A stretch of 64,000 bases of DNA from contig NZ_WODC01000008.1 in assembly GCF_009729555.1 (NCBI RefSeq), positions 62,001 to 126,000 on the forward strand, read 5' to 3'. Source of the stretch: Pseudodesulfovibrio alkaliphilus. Lineage in GTDB: Bacteria; Desulfobacterota; Desulfovibrionia; Desulfovibrionales; Desulfovibrionaceae. A model generated the notes under the pieces. That model was given only the letters and a program-made list of their open reading frames with translations. It was not told the origin of the DNA and did no database searches. This document shows positions 1 through 8,570 of this stretch, one piece after another; positions within the stretch are counted from its first letter, which is position 1; every line of letters starts with the position of its first letter. The position numbers and the translations under genes are program-made.

Positions 1-28
1 TCATGTACTGTTTGGATCGGTGAATCAT
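1..28 (-). CDS. Possible 5' end of a truncated gene
   Basis: An ATG at 28 on the minus strand follows a good ribosome site (GAGGAG, six bases upstream). The frame stays open to the window edge and gives only MIHRSKQYM. It would be divergent from the beta-CASP RNase gene. The product cannot be identified from nine residues, and the call rests on the ribosome site alone. Confidence 0.35.
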
Positions 29-211
29 GCGTTCTCCTCGTCGTGTGTCGGGTCGGAAGGGATTTGTTGCCACCTTGCCCATTATGGGGCATGAAGACCG
101 GGGCGGAGAACGGGTCCCGCCCCGAGCCATTGTCCAGATACACCGAATCTTTTCCTTTCGGAAGCGGATTGTTCCTGTCGGAGCCGCCCGAAAGGGCATG
201 CGAGGATTTTG

Positions 212-1819
212 ATGAAGGTCACATTCATGGGAGCCGCCCGAACCGTGAGCGGCTCCTGCTACATCATCGAGTGCGCGGGCAGGCGGTTCGCCTTGGACTG
301 CGGCCTGCACCAGGGCAACAGGGAGATCGAAAAGCGCAACTGGAACCTGGACGAGTACGGGCCCAGAAAGCTTGATTTCATCCTGCTCACCCATGCCCAC
401 ATTGACCATAGCGGCCTGCTGCCCGCCCTGGTTTCCAAGGGGTTTCGCAGCCCGGTCTATTGCACCGGGCCGACCCGGGACCTGGTGGAGATCATGCTGC
501 TCGACAGCGCCTACATTCAGGAGATGGAGGCCGAGTGGCTCAACCGCAAGTCCTTGCGTGTCGGATCAAAGACACACAAGCCTCTGTATGCCATCGGCGA
601 TGCTGAAAACGCCATCCCGCTGTTGACCACGGTTGACTACGGCCAGACCTTCGAGCCCGTGCCGGGCATACGGGTGACATACAAGAACGCCGGGCACATC
701 CTGGGGTCCGCCTTTATCGAAGTCGAGTACGATCACGAGGGCAGGCGCACCAAGGCCGTTTTTTCCGGCGATCTCGGCCGCCCTGAACAGCTCATCGTTC
801 AGGACCCGGATGATGTGGAAGCCGCGGATTTCATCTTTCTCGAATCCACCTATGGCAACCGCAACCACCCGGACAAGGAACGCAGTCTTGATGAGTTGGC
901 CAAGGCCATCGAGTACAGCTATGCCAACAAGGAGAAGGTGATCATCCCGGCCTTTGCCGTGGAGCGCTCCCAGCAGATCATCTATAGCCTCTTTTTGTTG
1001 CGCAAGCAGGGCCGACTGCCCCACGACATGCCCGTCTACCTGGACAGTCCCCTGGCCATCAGGGCAACGGAAATATTCAGGAAACACCCGGAATATTTTG
1101 ACGAGATAACCAGGGAATACATCAACAACGGCGAACACCCCCTGGACCTGCCCAACCTGCACTTCACCGAGAGCCGCGAGCAGTCCCAGGCCATCAACGA
1201 GTCCAAGGGTCCGGCCGTGGTCATCTCGGCCAGCGGCATGGCCAACGCGGGCCGGGTCAAACACCATCTGCGCCACAATCTCTGGCGGCCCGGAGCCAGC
1301 GTGGTCTTTGTGGGCTGGCAGGGTGTTGGCACTCCGGGCCGCAAGATCCTTGGCGGGGCAAAGAAAATCCGTCTCTTCAGCGAGGAGGTGGCCGTCGCGG
1401 CCAAAGTCTTCACCATCAACAGCTTCTCCGGTCATGCCGGTCAGGACGACCTGATGAACTGGCTGGGTTCGATGCAGGGCCGAAACGTCCAGGTCATTCT
1501 CGTGCACGGAGAGGCCGAAGTGCAGAAGGAATTCGGCGATCTGATCGGCCAGCGGTACGGATTCGAGGTCCATATTCCCGAATATATGGAGGAGCTTGAG
1601 CTGGCTCCCGGTCACGAGATGGCTGCCGTGGTGGACTTGGCTGTGGCCCGTCCCCGCGTGGATTGGGAGTTTCTGCTGCGCGATTCCGAGAACCTCTATG
1701 CGGAGCTTCGCAAGCGGGCCAAGGAGGTTCAGAACCGTCCGTGGGTGGATCAGGTCGACCTTCGCGACAGGCTGCTTGATGTCAATCGCAACCTTGTGGA
1801 ACTCATCTCGGAGATGTAG
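212..1819 (+). CDS. Metallo-beta-lactamase / beta-CASP family ribonuclease
   Basis: Cytoplasmic zinc-dependent nuclease of the CPSF73-like family, probably an RNA-processing endo/exonuclease. The zinc motif HAHIDH is at residues 61-66; a further metal ligand lies in NAGHILGS near 165 and FSGDLG near 187. The beta-CASP insert carries FLESTYGNR, and the C-terminal RMMBL motif is seen as SFSGHAGQDDL. The length of about 535 residues is usual for bacterial members with an alpha-helical tail. ATG 212 is preferred over the TTG at 209 because GAGGA at 202-206 is correctly spaced. rsmD follows after three bases, so the two are probably co-transcribed. The exact substrate is not visible. Confidence 0.9.
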   Translation: MKVTFMGAARTVSGSCYIIECAGRRFALDCGLHQGNREIEKRNWNLDEYGPRKLDFILLTHAHIDHSGLLPALVSKGFRSPVYCTGPTRDLVEIMLLDSAYIQEMEAEWLNRKSLRVGSKTHKPLYAIGDAENAIPLLTTVDYGQTFEPVPGIRVTYKNAGHILGSAFIEVEYDHEGRRTKAVFSGDLGRPEQLIVQDPDDVEAADFIFLESTYGNRNHPDKERSLDELAKAIEYSYANKEKVIIPAFAVERSQQIIYSLFLLRKQGRLPHDMPVYLDSPLAIRATEIFRKHPEYFDEITREYINNGEHPLDLPNLHFTESREQSQAINESKGPAVVISASGMANAGRVKHHLRHNLWRPGASVVFVGWQGVGTPGRKILGGAKKIRLFSEEVAVAAKVFTINSFSGHAGQDDLMNWLGSMQGRNVQVILVHGEAEVQKEFGDLIGQRYGFEVHIPEYMEELELAPGHEMAAVVDLAVARPRVDWEFLLRDSENLYAELRKRAKEVQNRPWVDQVDLRDRLLDVNRNLVELISEM

Positions 1820-1822
1820 CCG

Positions 1823-2383
1823 GTGCGGGTGGTCGGAGGTCGCTTCAAGGGGCGGTCCATCAGGACTTGTGAAGGACCGGGATACCGGCCCGCCACCATG
1901 AAGGTGCGCGAGTCCGTTTTCTCCATGCTCGCGGCCCGTGGGGTGGATTTTTCCACGGCCCGGGTGGTGGACATGTTCGCGGGCAGCGGGAGCCTGGGCA
2001 TCGAATGCCTGAGCCGCGGAGCGCCCCTGGTCTGGTTCATCGAGAAAAGTCCACGGGCCGCCGCCCTCATCCGTTCCAATCTTGCCGATTTCGGGGTGGA
2101 TAAATCTCGGGCAAGGGTGGTCTCAAGGGATGTTTTCATGGTATTGTCAAGTCCGCCCCAGGCGCCATTTGACCTGGTTTTCATCGATCCGCCCTATGGC
2201 CGGGATCTGCTCGTTCCGACTCTGGACATGGCGTTGGCCTCTGGCTGGATTGCGCCCGGCGGATTCCTCCTGGTCGAGGTGGAAGCGTCCGTGTCCGCGC
2301 CGGCCACTGGTCCGGTGGCCGGGCTTGAACTCGTAACCGACCGCGAATACGGTCAGACCAGGATCATTTTATGGCGGAACTGA
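1823..2383 (+). CDS. rsmD: 16S rRNA (guanine-966-N2)-methyltransferase
   Basis: Methylates G966 of 16S rRNA using S-adenosylmethionine during 30S assembly. The N-terminus RVVGGRFKGR and the segment RPATMKVRESVFSML are family hallmarks. Motif I is MFAGSGSLGIE (residues 51-61) and the catalytic motif IV is DPPY at 122-125. The start is GTG at 1823, three bases after the RNase stop. The 3' end overlaps coaD by 13 bases, and the rsmD-coaD neighbourhood is common in bacteria. 186 residues is a normal length. Confidence 0.93.
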   Translation: MRVVGGRFKGRSIRTCEGPGYRPATMKVRESVFSMLAARGVDFSTARVVDMFAGSGSLGIECLSRGAPLVWFIEKSPRAAALIRSNLADFGVDKSRARVVSRDVFMVLSSPPQAPFDLVFIDPPYGRDLLVPTLDMALASGWIAPGGFLLVEVEASVSAPATGPVAGLELVTDREYGQTRIILWRN

Positions 2384-2889
2384 ATCCGAAACTGGCAGTT
2401 TATCCCGGAACCTTCGACCCCCTGACCATGGGCCACGTCAGCCTTATTCGGCGCGGGCGCAAGGTTTTTGACGACGTTATCCTGGCCATTGCCGGGAGTA
2501 CGCCCAAGAAGACGCTTTTTACCCTGGAAGAGCGGGTGGCTCTGGCCAAGGAGGTCTTTCGCGACGATCCGCACATCCTCATCGAGCCCTTCGACTCCCT
2601 GCTCATCGACTATGTGGAGGCCAAGGGCGCGGGCGTGATCATGCGCGGTCTGCGAGCCGTGTCCGACTTCGAATACGAGTTCCAGATGGCGCTGATGAAC
2701 CGCAAGCTCAATCGCGACATCGAAACCGTGTTCATGATGACTGATTTCCGCTGGATGTACCTGAGTTCAACCATCGTCAAGGAAGTGGCCCAGTACGGTG
2801 GCGATGTCTGCGGCCTGGTGCCCGGTCCGGTGGTCAAGGCCCTTAACGTCAAGCTCGGACTCGGGTACGGCTGCGGGGAAGGAGCGTGA
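2371..2889 (+). CDS. coaD: Phosphopantetheine adenylyltransferase
   Basis: Transfers AMP from ATP to 4'-phosphopantetheine, the penultimate step of coenzyme A synthesis. It is a nucleotidyltransferase-fold protein of 172 residues with the nucleotide motif TFDPLTMGH (TxGH at 19-22) and the conserved C-terminal helix LSSTIVKEVA near 131-140. Its ATG lies inside rsmD, so translation is likely coupled. miaA follows closely on the same strand. Confidence 0.95.
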   Translation: MAELNPKLAVYPGTFDPLTMGHVSLIRRGRKVFDDVILAIAGSTPKKTLFTLEERVALAKEVFRDDPHILIEPFDSLLIDYVEAKGAGVIMRGLRAVSDFEYEFQMALMNRKLNRDIETVFMMTDFRWMYLSSTIVKEVAQYGGDVCGLVPGPVVKALNVKLGLGYGCGEGA

Positions 2890-2896
2890 ATCCGCC

Positions 2897-3850
2897 GTGA
2901 CCGCGTCGTCTTGCGGCGCCGTCCAGGCCCCGCCCCTCGTCTGTCTGCTCGGCCCCACAGGAACGGGCAAAACCGCCGCTGCCATCGCCGTGGCCAAGCG
3001 CATGGCCGCCAGCGTCATCAATTTTGATTCGCGACAGGTTTACGCTGATTTTCCAATTATCACGGCCCAGCCGGACGAGGCAGAGCGGGCGGCCTGTCCA
3101 CATCTGCTCTATGGTTTTTTGTCCGCGGACGAGCGGATGACCGCAGCCCGGTTCGTGGAACTGGCCATGGAGGCCATTACCTGTGTCCAGGCTCAGGGGC
3201 GGCTGCCCATCCTGGTGGGTGGGACGGGACTGTACCTCCGCTCGCTGCTTTCTGGCATTGCGCCCATCCCGGAGATACCGGACGACATCCGCCGGAGTGT
3301 GCTGGAGCGGGTGCACATAGAGGGGCCCCAACGCCTCCATGCCGAGTTGGAGAAGACAGACCCTGACTACGCGGCCAGGATTCATCCCAACGACACCCAG
3401 CGCAACGCCCGGGCCGCCGAGGTGCTGCTGGCCACGGGCCGGAGCATGACATGGTGGCACACCCAAAGCGACCACGCTCCCGCACCCTTTGACACCCTCA
3501 AGGTGGGGCTGCGTCTGCCCCTGGCCGAGCTTGAGCCGCGCCTGACAGGGCGCATCGACGCCATGCTCGCAGCCGGGGCCGTGGACGAGGCCAGCCGTGT
3601 CCTTGTCAGACATCCAGACCCGGAAGCGCCGGGCTGGACAGGCATCGGCTGTGCCGAACTGCTCGACCACCTTCGCGGCAAATCCACTCTTGAGCAGGCT
3701 CGGGCCTTGTGGATCAAAAACACTCGGGCCTACGCCAAGCGTCAATTGACCTGGTTTGCCAAGGAGCCCGGCATCCGTTGGTTCGCTCCGGGCGAGAACC
3801 AGGCCGTGGCCGACTGCGTGGCCGACTGGCTCGCCGTCCGCCAGGGGTAG
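2897..3850 (+). CDS. miaA: tRNA dimethylallyltransferase
   Basis: Transfers dimethylallyl to A37 of tRNAs that read codons starting with U. The P-loop is GPTGTGKT near residue 17, followed by FDSRQVYADF with the catalytic Asp and by GGTGLYLRSLL. The frame is open back into coaD, but GTG 2897 behind AAGGAG (2879-2884) gives 317 residues, the usual family length, so I take that start. It ends the rsmD-coaD-miaA run. Confidence 0.92.
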   Translation: MTASSCGAVQAPPLVCLLGPTGTGKTAAAIAVAKRMAASVINFDSRQVYADFPIITAQPDEAERAACPHLLYGFLSADERMTAARFVELAMEAITCVQAQGRLPILVGGTGLYLRSLLSGIAPIPEIPDDIRRSVLERVHIEGPQRLHAELEKTDPDYAARIHPNDTQRNARAAEVLLATGRSMTWWHTQSDHAPAPFDTLKVGLRLPLAELEPRLTGRIDAMLAAGAVDEASRVLVRHPDPEAPGWTGIGCAELLDHLRGKSTLEQARALWIKNTRAYAKRQLTWFAKEPGIRWFAPGENQAVADCVADWLAVRQG

Positions 3851-4165
3851 CATCCGACGCCGCGTGGGGCGATCCAGATGGTCTCTTTGTCACAGGACAA
3901 ACGCACCTCAATATAGCTTGCGGCCAATCCGCTTTCCCCCCATCCCGAGGGAGCTGGCGGGGAGATCGATACCCATGCCCTGACTCTCTCCTTCTCCTGC
4001 ATTGCATCCGGCACGGTCAAGCCATGGCGAAAAAGGTCGGCCGTGACGGGCTTCGTGATGCTCGCTCCCAAGAGTTGTTGTCATCTTCAAGAATCTTGAC
4101 AATCAAACTATCTCGATGCTACGTCGGCGGAATTGGTTTGATGTTCAAACAAAATGGAGTTGTCA
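3851..4165. other. Intergenic region before the metal ATPase
   Basis: About 315 bases with no convincing gene; a 188-codon frame crossing it from within miaA has no family features. The left part has ordinary GC content. From about 4080 it becomes clearly AT-richer than its surroundings and holds two perfect inverted repeats. No rho-independent terminator is seen after miaA. Confidence 0.6.
4078..4150 (+). promoter_or_regulatory. Two palindromes, candidate operators of the metal ATPase
   Basis: TCAAGA-A-TCTTGA at 4086-4098 is a perfect inverted repeat, flanked by TTGTCA (4078-4083) and TGACAA (4097-4102). GTTTGA-TGT-TCAAAC at 4136-4150 is a second perfect repeat, just before the ATPase ribosome site. 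TTGACA at 4096-4101 could be a -35 box, with only a weak -10 (TACGTC) 18 bases on. Metal-sensing repressors bind such dyads, but no regulator gene is adjacent, so the role is inferred. Confidence 0.4.
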
Positions 4166-6004
4166 ATGATAGGACGTCACTCTGGTCTGCATGTGTACAG
4201 AGAGTTATTTCGTTCAAGGGATTTTCTGAAGCTTCTTGTGGGGGCGGGGATCATTCCTGTCGCCCTGTTGATTGATGCCACCTCGCTATCCGGGCTGCCA
4301 GCCATGTCGCTGGGAAGCATCCTGTTGATCGTATCCATCGCCATCAACGGCCTGCCCATCGTCATGGAGGCGGGAAGGGGGCTCATGGCCAGAAAAGTCA
4401 ACGTGGACGAGCTGGTCAGCATTGCCATCATCGCCTGCTTGGTCACGGGCAATTACCTGGAGGGGGCCCTTGTCAGCGCCATCATGGTCTTTGGCTCACT
4501 CATCGAAGAGGCGGTCAGCGACAGCGCGAGGAATTCCATACGCGCCCTCATGGAGGTCACGCCCGAAACCGCCCTGCGCGAAGTGGACGGCAGAGAGGTT
4601 GTCACAAGTGTCAGGGATGTGAAAAAGGGCGATGTCCTTGTCATCAGGGCCGGGGATACCATTCCTGTCGATGGAGTCGTCCTTGAGGGGAAAACCTCGG
4701 TGAACGAAGCTTCCATAACAGGCGAATCCATTCCGGTGATCAAGGCGTCAGACGATGCGGTATATGCGGGAACGGCCTGCGTTGACGGCTTCATCAGGAT
4801 TCGGGCTGACCGGGTCGGTGAAGACTCCACCATCGGGCGGATAGTCCAAATGGTGGAAGCCGCCGAAAGACAAAAGACCGAGAGCGCCAAGATCGTGGAC
4901 AAGTACGCCGCATGGTTTACCCCCGCCATTCTGCTTATTGCCGTCCTCACCTATGTCGCCACCCGTGACGTGACCCGTTCCATCACCGTGCTCATCGTCG
5001 GCTGCCCCTGCTCATTCCTGCTGGCCAGTCCGGTGTCCACGGTGGCCGCCATCGGACGTGCGGCCAAATCAGGAATATTGGTCAAAGGCGGAAAATATCT
5101 TGAAAATCTGGCAACGGCTACCGGATTCTTCTTTGACAAGACCGGGACCATTACCAAAGGAGAGCCTGAAGTGGTGGCAATCCGGCCTGTCCTGGGCCGT
5201 AGCGAGGACGAGGTGCTCTGTCTGGCTGCCGCAGTGGAAACCGGGAGTTTGCATCCCCTTGGCGTTGCTATTGTGGACCGGGCCAGGGCCATGGGCAACG
5301 TCGTTGTCCCCGCAAGGGAGGTTTGCACCGAAGTGGGGCGCGGCATTTGCGGCCAGGTCCAGGGGGCCAGAGTGGAGATCGTCGCCAGCGAGACGGCCGA
5401 AGAGAGCGGGGCCACCACCGTCGATGTCCTGGTGGACGGCGCATTGGCCGGTACCATAAGCCTGCGGGACAATCCCAGGGAGACTGCGGCGGAAACCATG
5501 CGCGAACTTCGCGCCGTGGGCGTCAGGGATCTGGTAATCCTTTCTGGCGACAAGCCCTTGCCCGTGGGCAACATTGCCGAACGGGTGGGGATCAGTCAGT
5601 TTCATGCCGCCCAGAAACCGGACCAGAAGCTCGAAAGGATCAAATCCTACGATCAGGGCAAGACCGTGTACATAGGCGACGGCATCAACGACGCCCCGGC
5701 CCTGAAGGCGGCGTCCACAGGCATCGCCATGGGCCTTCGAGGTTCGGATGTGGCTTTGGAAACGGCAGATATCGTCCTGCTGGGCGACAGGCTCGATCAA
5801 CTGCCCTTCCTGGTGCGTCTTGCCCGCAGGATGTCCGGGATCATCAAAATCGGCATCCTGCTCAGTTTCGCCATCAACTTTCTTGCCATCGTGGCTGGTT
5901 CAGCCGGGTTGCTCACGCCTATCCTCGGGGCGCTGACCCACAACCTTGGGGCGATTATCGTGGTGTCCCTGGCCGCGTCCATCCGGTTCGCCAGAGAGAG
6001 ATAG
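4166..6004 (+). CDS. Heavy-metal P1B-type ATPase without metal-binding domain
   Basis: Integral membrane pump that exports a transition metal at the cost of ATP. Visible motifs: TGES (actuator, 185-188), CPC in the ion-path helix (280-282), the phosphorylation site DKTGT (324-328), SLHPLG (the P1B HP dipeptide, near 366) and GDGINDAP near 488. At 612 residues it lacks the N-terminal HMA or cysteine-rich sensor domain of ZntA and CopA. The last helices contain HNLGAIIVV rather than the DxG of Zn/Cd pumps, so the metal cannot be assigned. ATG 4166 is chosen over 4154 because GGAG at 4156-4159 serves it. The AT-rich leader may point to transfer. Confidence 0.88.
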   Translation: MIGRHSGLHVYRELFRSRDFLKLLVGAGIIPVALLIDATSLSGLPAMSLGSILLIVSIAINGLPIVMEAGRGLMARKVNVDELVSIAIIACLVTGNYLEGALVSAIMVFGSLIEEAVSDSARNSIRALMEVTPETALREVDGREVVTSVRDVKKGDVLVIRAGDTIPVDGVVLEGKTSVNEASITGESIPVIKASDDAVYAGTACVDGFIRIRADRVGEDSTIGRIVQMVEAAERQKTESAKIVDKYAAWFTPAILLIAVLTYVATRDVTRSITVLIVGCPCSFLLASPVSTVAAIGRAAKSGILVKGGKYLENLATATGFFFDKTGTITKGEPEVVAIRPVLGRSEDEVLCLAAAVETGSLHPLGVAIVDRARAMGNVVVPAREVCTEVGRGICGQVQGARVEIVASETAEESGATTVDVLVDGALAGTISLRDNPRETAAETMRELRAVGVRDLVILSGDKPLPVGNIAERVGISQFHAAQKPDQKLERIKSYDQGKTVYIGDGINDAPALKAASTGIAMGLRGSDVALETADIVLLGDRLDQLPFLVRLARRMSGIIKIGILLSFAINFLAIVAGSAGLLTPILGALTHNLGAIIVVSLAASIRFARER

Positions 6005-6144
6005 GCGGCACGGAGGCGCTTGGCTGCCCGGAGTGGTGCCCGGCAAGCGGCTTGCGCAAATGCGGCAGGCGCGATACATGCGTGACTGCGTTCGCGTGGG
6101 CCGTTTCTGGCCCGTGCACCATGACTCAAGGAAGCTTGGAACCT

Positions 6145-7077
6145 ATGTATTCATTGCGACTGGTGTTGATGGCGGCGATGGTCCTGGTGTTTTCCGTCCG
6201 GGTGTTCGCCTTTGAGGGGCTGGTTCAGCCTATGGGCGAGGGCGGTGCCATTGCCTGGGGCAGCGGCGAGGTCGAGGTTGTCCGAGCTCTCGAGCAGGAT
6301 GGGGACGGCGGCGAGCCGACGCCCCTCGCGGTTCGCATGGCAGTGGGACAGGCGCGTAAGCGGCTGCTCGACATCATTTTGGCCGTGCGCGTGGATGCCA
6401 GGGGCACGGTGAGCTCCTATCTCGCCGATGACGAGGACGCTGCGGCCCGTTTACGCAGTCTTGTTCAGAATTCTCCGCTCAAGCGTCCGGCGATGTTCGA
6501 CGACGCGGGCGAGGTGCGCGTCTTCGAACGCCTCCGCGGCCCCCTGGCCGAGCTTGTTTTGCCCACCAGCATCCAATTTCAGAGCGGCATACCGCCTCGG
6601 ATGCCTTCCTCCATGGAGGGCAATATGGCCTTTGAGAGCGAGGGGATGCCCGAGGAGGCCGGGATCGGCGTCAGCGGTTTTACAGGTATCATTGTTGACG
6701 CCAGGGGGCTGCGGGTGACGCCGGCCATGGCTCCGGTCATCTATGGCCAGGACGGTTTGGGGGCCTATGGTCCCTTCCTGGTCAGCCGGGCCAGCGCCAT
6801 CGCCAGCGGGGTGGCCGTGTACGCCGTCACCGATGACCGGGCTGTCCTGCGCGAGCGGGTGGGCGAGAACCCTTTGACGGTCCGTGCCTTGAGCACATTC
6901 GGTTCGTGGCGCACCGATCTGGTTGTATCGTCCCCCATGGCAGCGCTCATCCGGGCCATGATGCGCGTGGGCGATGCCGTGGATCAGTGCCGGGTGGTCA
7001 TCGTCATCGATCCGTTCATCAGTGATCCCGGCGCGGCCCCGGTGCCGGACGCCCCCTTGCCGCAGACAGAGGAGTAA
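6145..7077 (+). CDS. Exported LPP20/FlgP-like protein
   Basis: Starts with a signal peptide (hydrophobic residues 5-20, likely cleavage after VFA); no lipobox is seen. The C-terminal half carries FTGIIVDARGL, then PVIYGQDGLGAYGPF and a GVAVYAV strand. This pattern is typical of LPP20-family proteins such as FlgP, which in Vibrio and Campylobacter decorate the flagellar base. ATG 6145 follows AAGGAAG at 6127-6133; the in-frame ATG at 6121 has no ribosome site. 310 residues. It is two bases from the next exported gene, and the two form a pair. The flagellar role is inferred from fold resemblance only. Confidence 0.6.
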   Translation: MYSLRLVLMAAMVLVFSVRVFAFEGLVQPMGEGGAIAWGSGEVEVVRALEQDGDGGEPTPLAVRMAVGQARKRLLDIILAVRVDARGTVSSYLADDEDAAARLRSLVQNSPLKRPAMFDDAGEVRVFERLRGPLAELVLPTSIQFQSGIPPRMPSSMEGNMAFESEGMPEEAGIGVSGFTGIIVDARGLRVTPAMAPVIYGQDGLGAYGPFLVSRASAIASGVAVYAVTDDRAVLRERVGENPLTVRALSTFGSWRTDLVVSSPMAALIRAMMRVGDAVDQCRVVIVIDPFISDPGAAPVPDAPLPQTEE

Positions 7078-7079
7078 TC

Positions 7080-7979
7080 ATGCGTATTGTTCGGAATATC
7101 ATCCTGACCGGCCTGTGGCTGTGTCTGCTTGCCAGTGCCGCTCAGGCGGTCTCGGTGCGGGTCTTCAAGGCCGGAGAGGCCGGGGTTTCTCCCATGCAAC
7201 TGCGCGAGCGGGCCATGGCTGAGGGTTTTGCCCAGGCCGTGCTGGACGAGTCCCGTGCCCTGATTCCGGCCGAACTGGACGAGGCTCGTGCGGAACTGTT
7301 GCGGTTGTATATGATCGATCACGCCAAGCCCTATGTGCAGGGGTACAAGATTCTCTCGTCCGAGGCCATGGACGCCGGGTTGATTCTCAGCCTCGATGTG
7401 ATCATTGACAGGACGGCCCTGCGAGGCGGTCTCAGAAACATGGGCTTTTTCACCGCCATGGCGGCCCCGCAGCCGGTGAACCTGGTCGTATCCGGGGATC
7501 TGACCCAGGAGGAGGGCAGCGCCTTGGTGGATCTCATGGCTCTGACCGGCCTTCGTCGCGAAACGGCTGGGGCGCCGGTCTTCACTCTGGAGAAGGGCGG
7601 AGGGGGAATGTTCATGGCCCATCTCGATGCCGCCAGCGGCCATTGGACCGCCCGGGGCGAGGATCTGGCCCCTGTCTGGTTCGAGCTGTGGGGCCGGTTT
7701 TTCACCAGCCCCGAGGCAACGGCCCTGCGGACCGACATGCGCGAACTTTCAGTGGCCGGGTGGTTTTCGCCCGATGCCGCCCTGGAGTTCGACAGGGTGC
7801 TGCGCGGATGGGATTCCGCGGTGCAGGAAGTGCAGCTGGTGGAGCTGGACATGCAGCCCTCCGGCGTGGGAGCGAGCTGGCACCTGCGCCTGGTCAACGG
7901 CGAGCGCTTCGCCATGCTCCTTGGCGGCTATCTGCCGCAACGGGGCTTAAGCCATCGGCTGACCGAGGTTGGACCGTAG
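7080..7979 (+). CDS. Exported protein of unknown function, FlgT/DUF2066-like N-terminus
   Basis: A signal peptide (ILTGLWLCLLASAAQA) is followed by an alpha-beta segment of the form LRERAMAEGFAQAVLDE...VQGYKILS...LSLDVIIDR. This resembles the N-domain of FlgT or DUF2066 proteins, where an Ala-rich helix precedes a Gly-Tyr strand. The C-terminal 150 residues are not recognised. 299 residues, start behind GAGGAG, two bases after the LPP20-like gene, so the products probably act together in the periplasm. Confident as a gene, not as a function. Confidence 0.55.
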   Translation: MRIVRNIILTGLWLCLLASAAQAVSVRVFKAGEAGVSPMQLRERAMAEGFAQAVLDESRALIPAELDEARAELLRLYMIDHAKPYVQGYKILSSEAMDAGLILSLDVIIDRTALRGGLRNMGFFTAMAAPQPVNLVVSGDLTQEEGSALVDLMALTGLRRETAGAPVFTLEKGGGGMFMAHLDAASGHWTARGEDLAPVWFELWGRFFTSPEATALRTDMRELSVAGWFSPDAALEFDRVLRGWDSAVQEVQLVELDMQPSGVGASWHLRLVNGERFAMLLGGYLPQRGLSHRLTEVGP

Positions 7980-8078
7980 CATCCTTTTTGCGCAACGGTT
8001 GTCTCTGGCCGCCGGGTTGTCCGCCGTGGCGAGGGTTCAGAGGGGGCTGCGTATTGACTCGGGGAGATTGGCGGCCGC

Positions 8079-8112
8079 AAAAAAGCGTCCGGTCACCGAA
8101 GCGGCCGGACGC
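8079..8112 (-). terminator. Rho-independent terminator of tatA
   Basis: On the minus strand GCGTCCGG (8112-8105) pairs with CCGGACGC (8092-8085) and is followed directly by six T residues (8084-8079). It lies 35 bases after the tatA stop. Confidence 0.85.
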
Positions 8113-8146
8113 GAAAGATGCGTTGTGATGCCCGCGGATGTCCGGG

Positions 8147-8347
8147 CTAGTCGTCTTTCTTTTCTTCCTTTTTCTCTTCCGATTTCGGGGTGACGTCGAT
8201 CTCGTCGGGCTCGTTGGTGGCCTTCTTGAAGTTGCTGATGGCCTTGCCGATGCCGCCGCCGATTTCAGGCAGCTTTTTGGCGCCAAAGATGACCAGCACG
8301 ATGACGAGGATAATCAACAGTTCCCATACTCCGAATCCGCCGATCAT
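8147..8347 (-). CDS. tatA: Sec-independent translocase subunit TatA
   Basis: Pore-forming subunit of the twin-arginine pathway that exports folded, often cofactor-bearing, proteins. 66 residues: a short N-terminal transmembrane helix ([13 protein letters not shown]), the [10 protein letters not shown] hinge, an amphipathic helix, then a charged lysine/glutamate tail. Single-gene unit with its own promoter and terminator; tatC is not in the window. Periplasmic hydrogenases and formate dehydrogenases of sulfate reducers use this pathway. Confidence 0.93.
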   Translation of the reverse strand: MIGGFGVWELLIILVIVLVIFGAKKLPEIGGGIGKAISNFKKATNEPDEIDVTPKSEEKKEEKKDD

Positions 8348-8398
8348 AAGAAAGCCTCCAAGGGTGGTATTGATGCGTCAAGCCGTGAATTGTCAGAG

Positions 8399-8427
8399 AC
8401 TATACACCCGCCTTGTGGTCAGGTCAA
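8399..8427 (-). promoter_or_regulatory. Sigma-70 type promoter of tatA
   Basis: On the minus strand TTGACC (8427-8422) and TATAGT (8404-8399) are separated by 17 bases, close to consensus. The leader to the ATG at 8347 would be about 45 bases and includes GGAGG. Confidence 0.7.
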
Positions 8428-8570
8428 GAAGATGGAGCTTTTCCCACGGTATCGTCATGGAGCGAAAAACCCTGTTGCGCCTTTACAATCCGGCTTCCGG
8501 GCCTTACACCTTCCAGACGACGCAGGGCGGTCCTTCCGGCGTTTGATCGGGCCGCCGCCCAGGGAGACCC

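Noticed and set aside
3709-4275. 188-codon plus-strand frame bridging miaA and the metal ATPase
   Set aside because: It starts inside miaA and ends inside the ATPase, shows no domain, and its composition changes where the real genes end.
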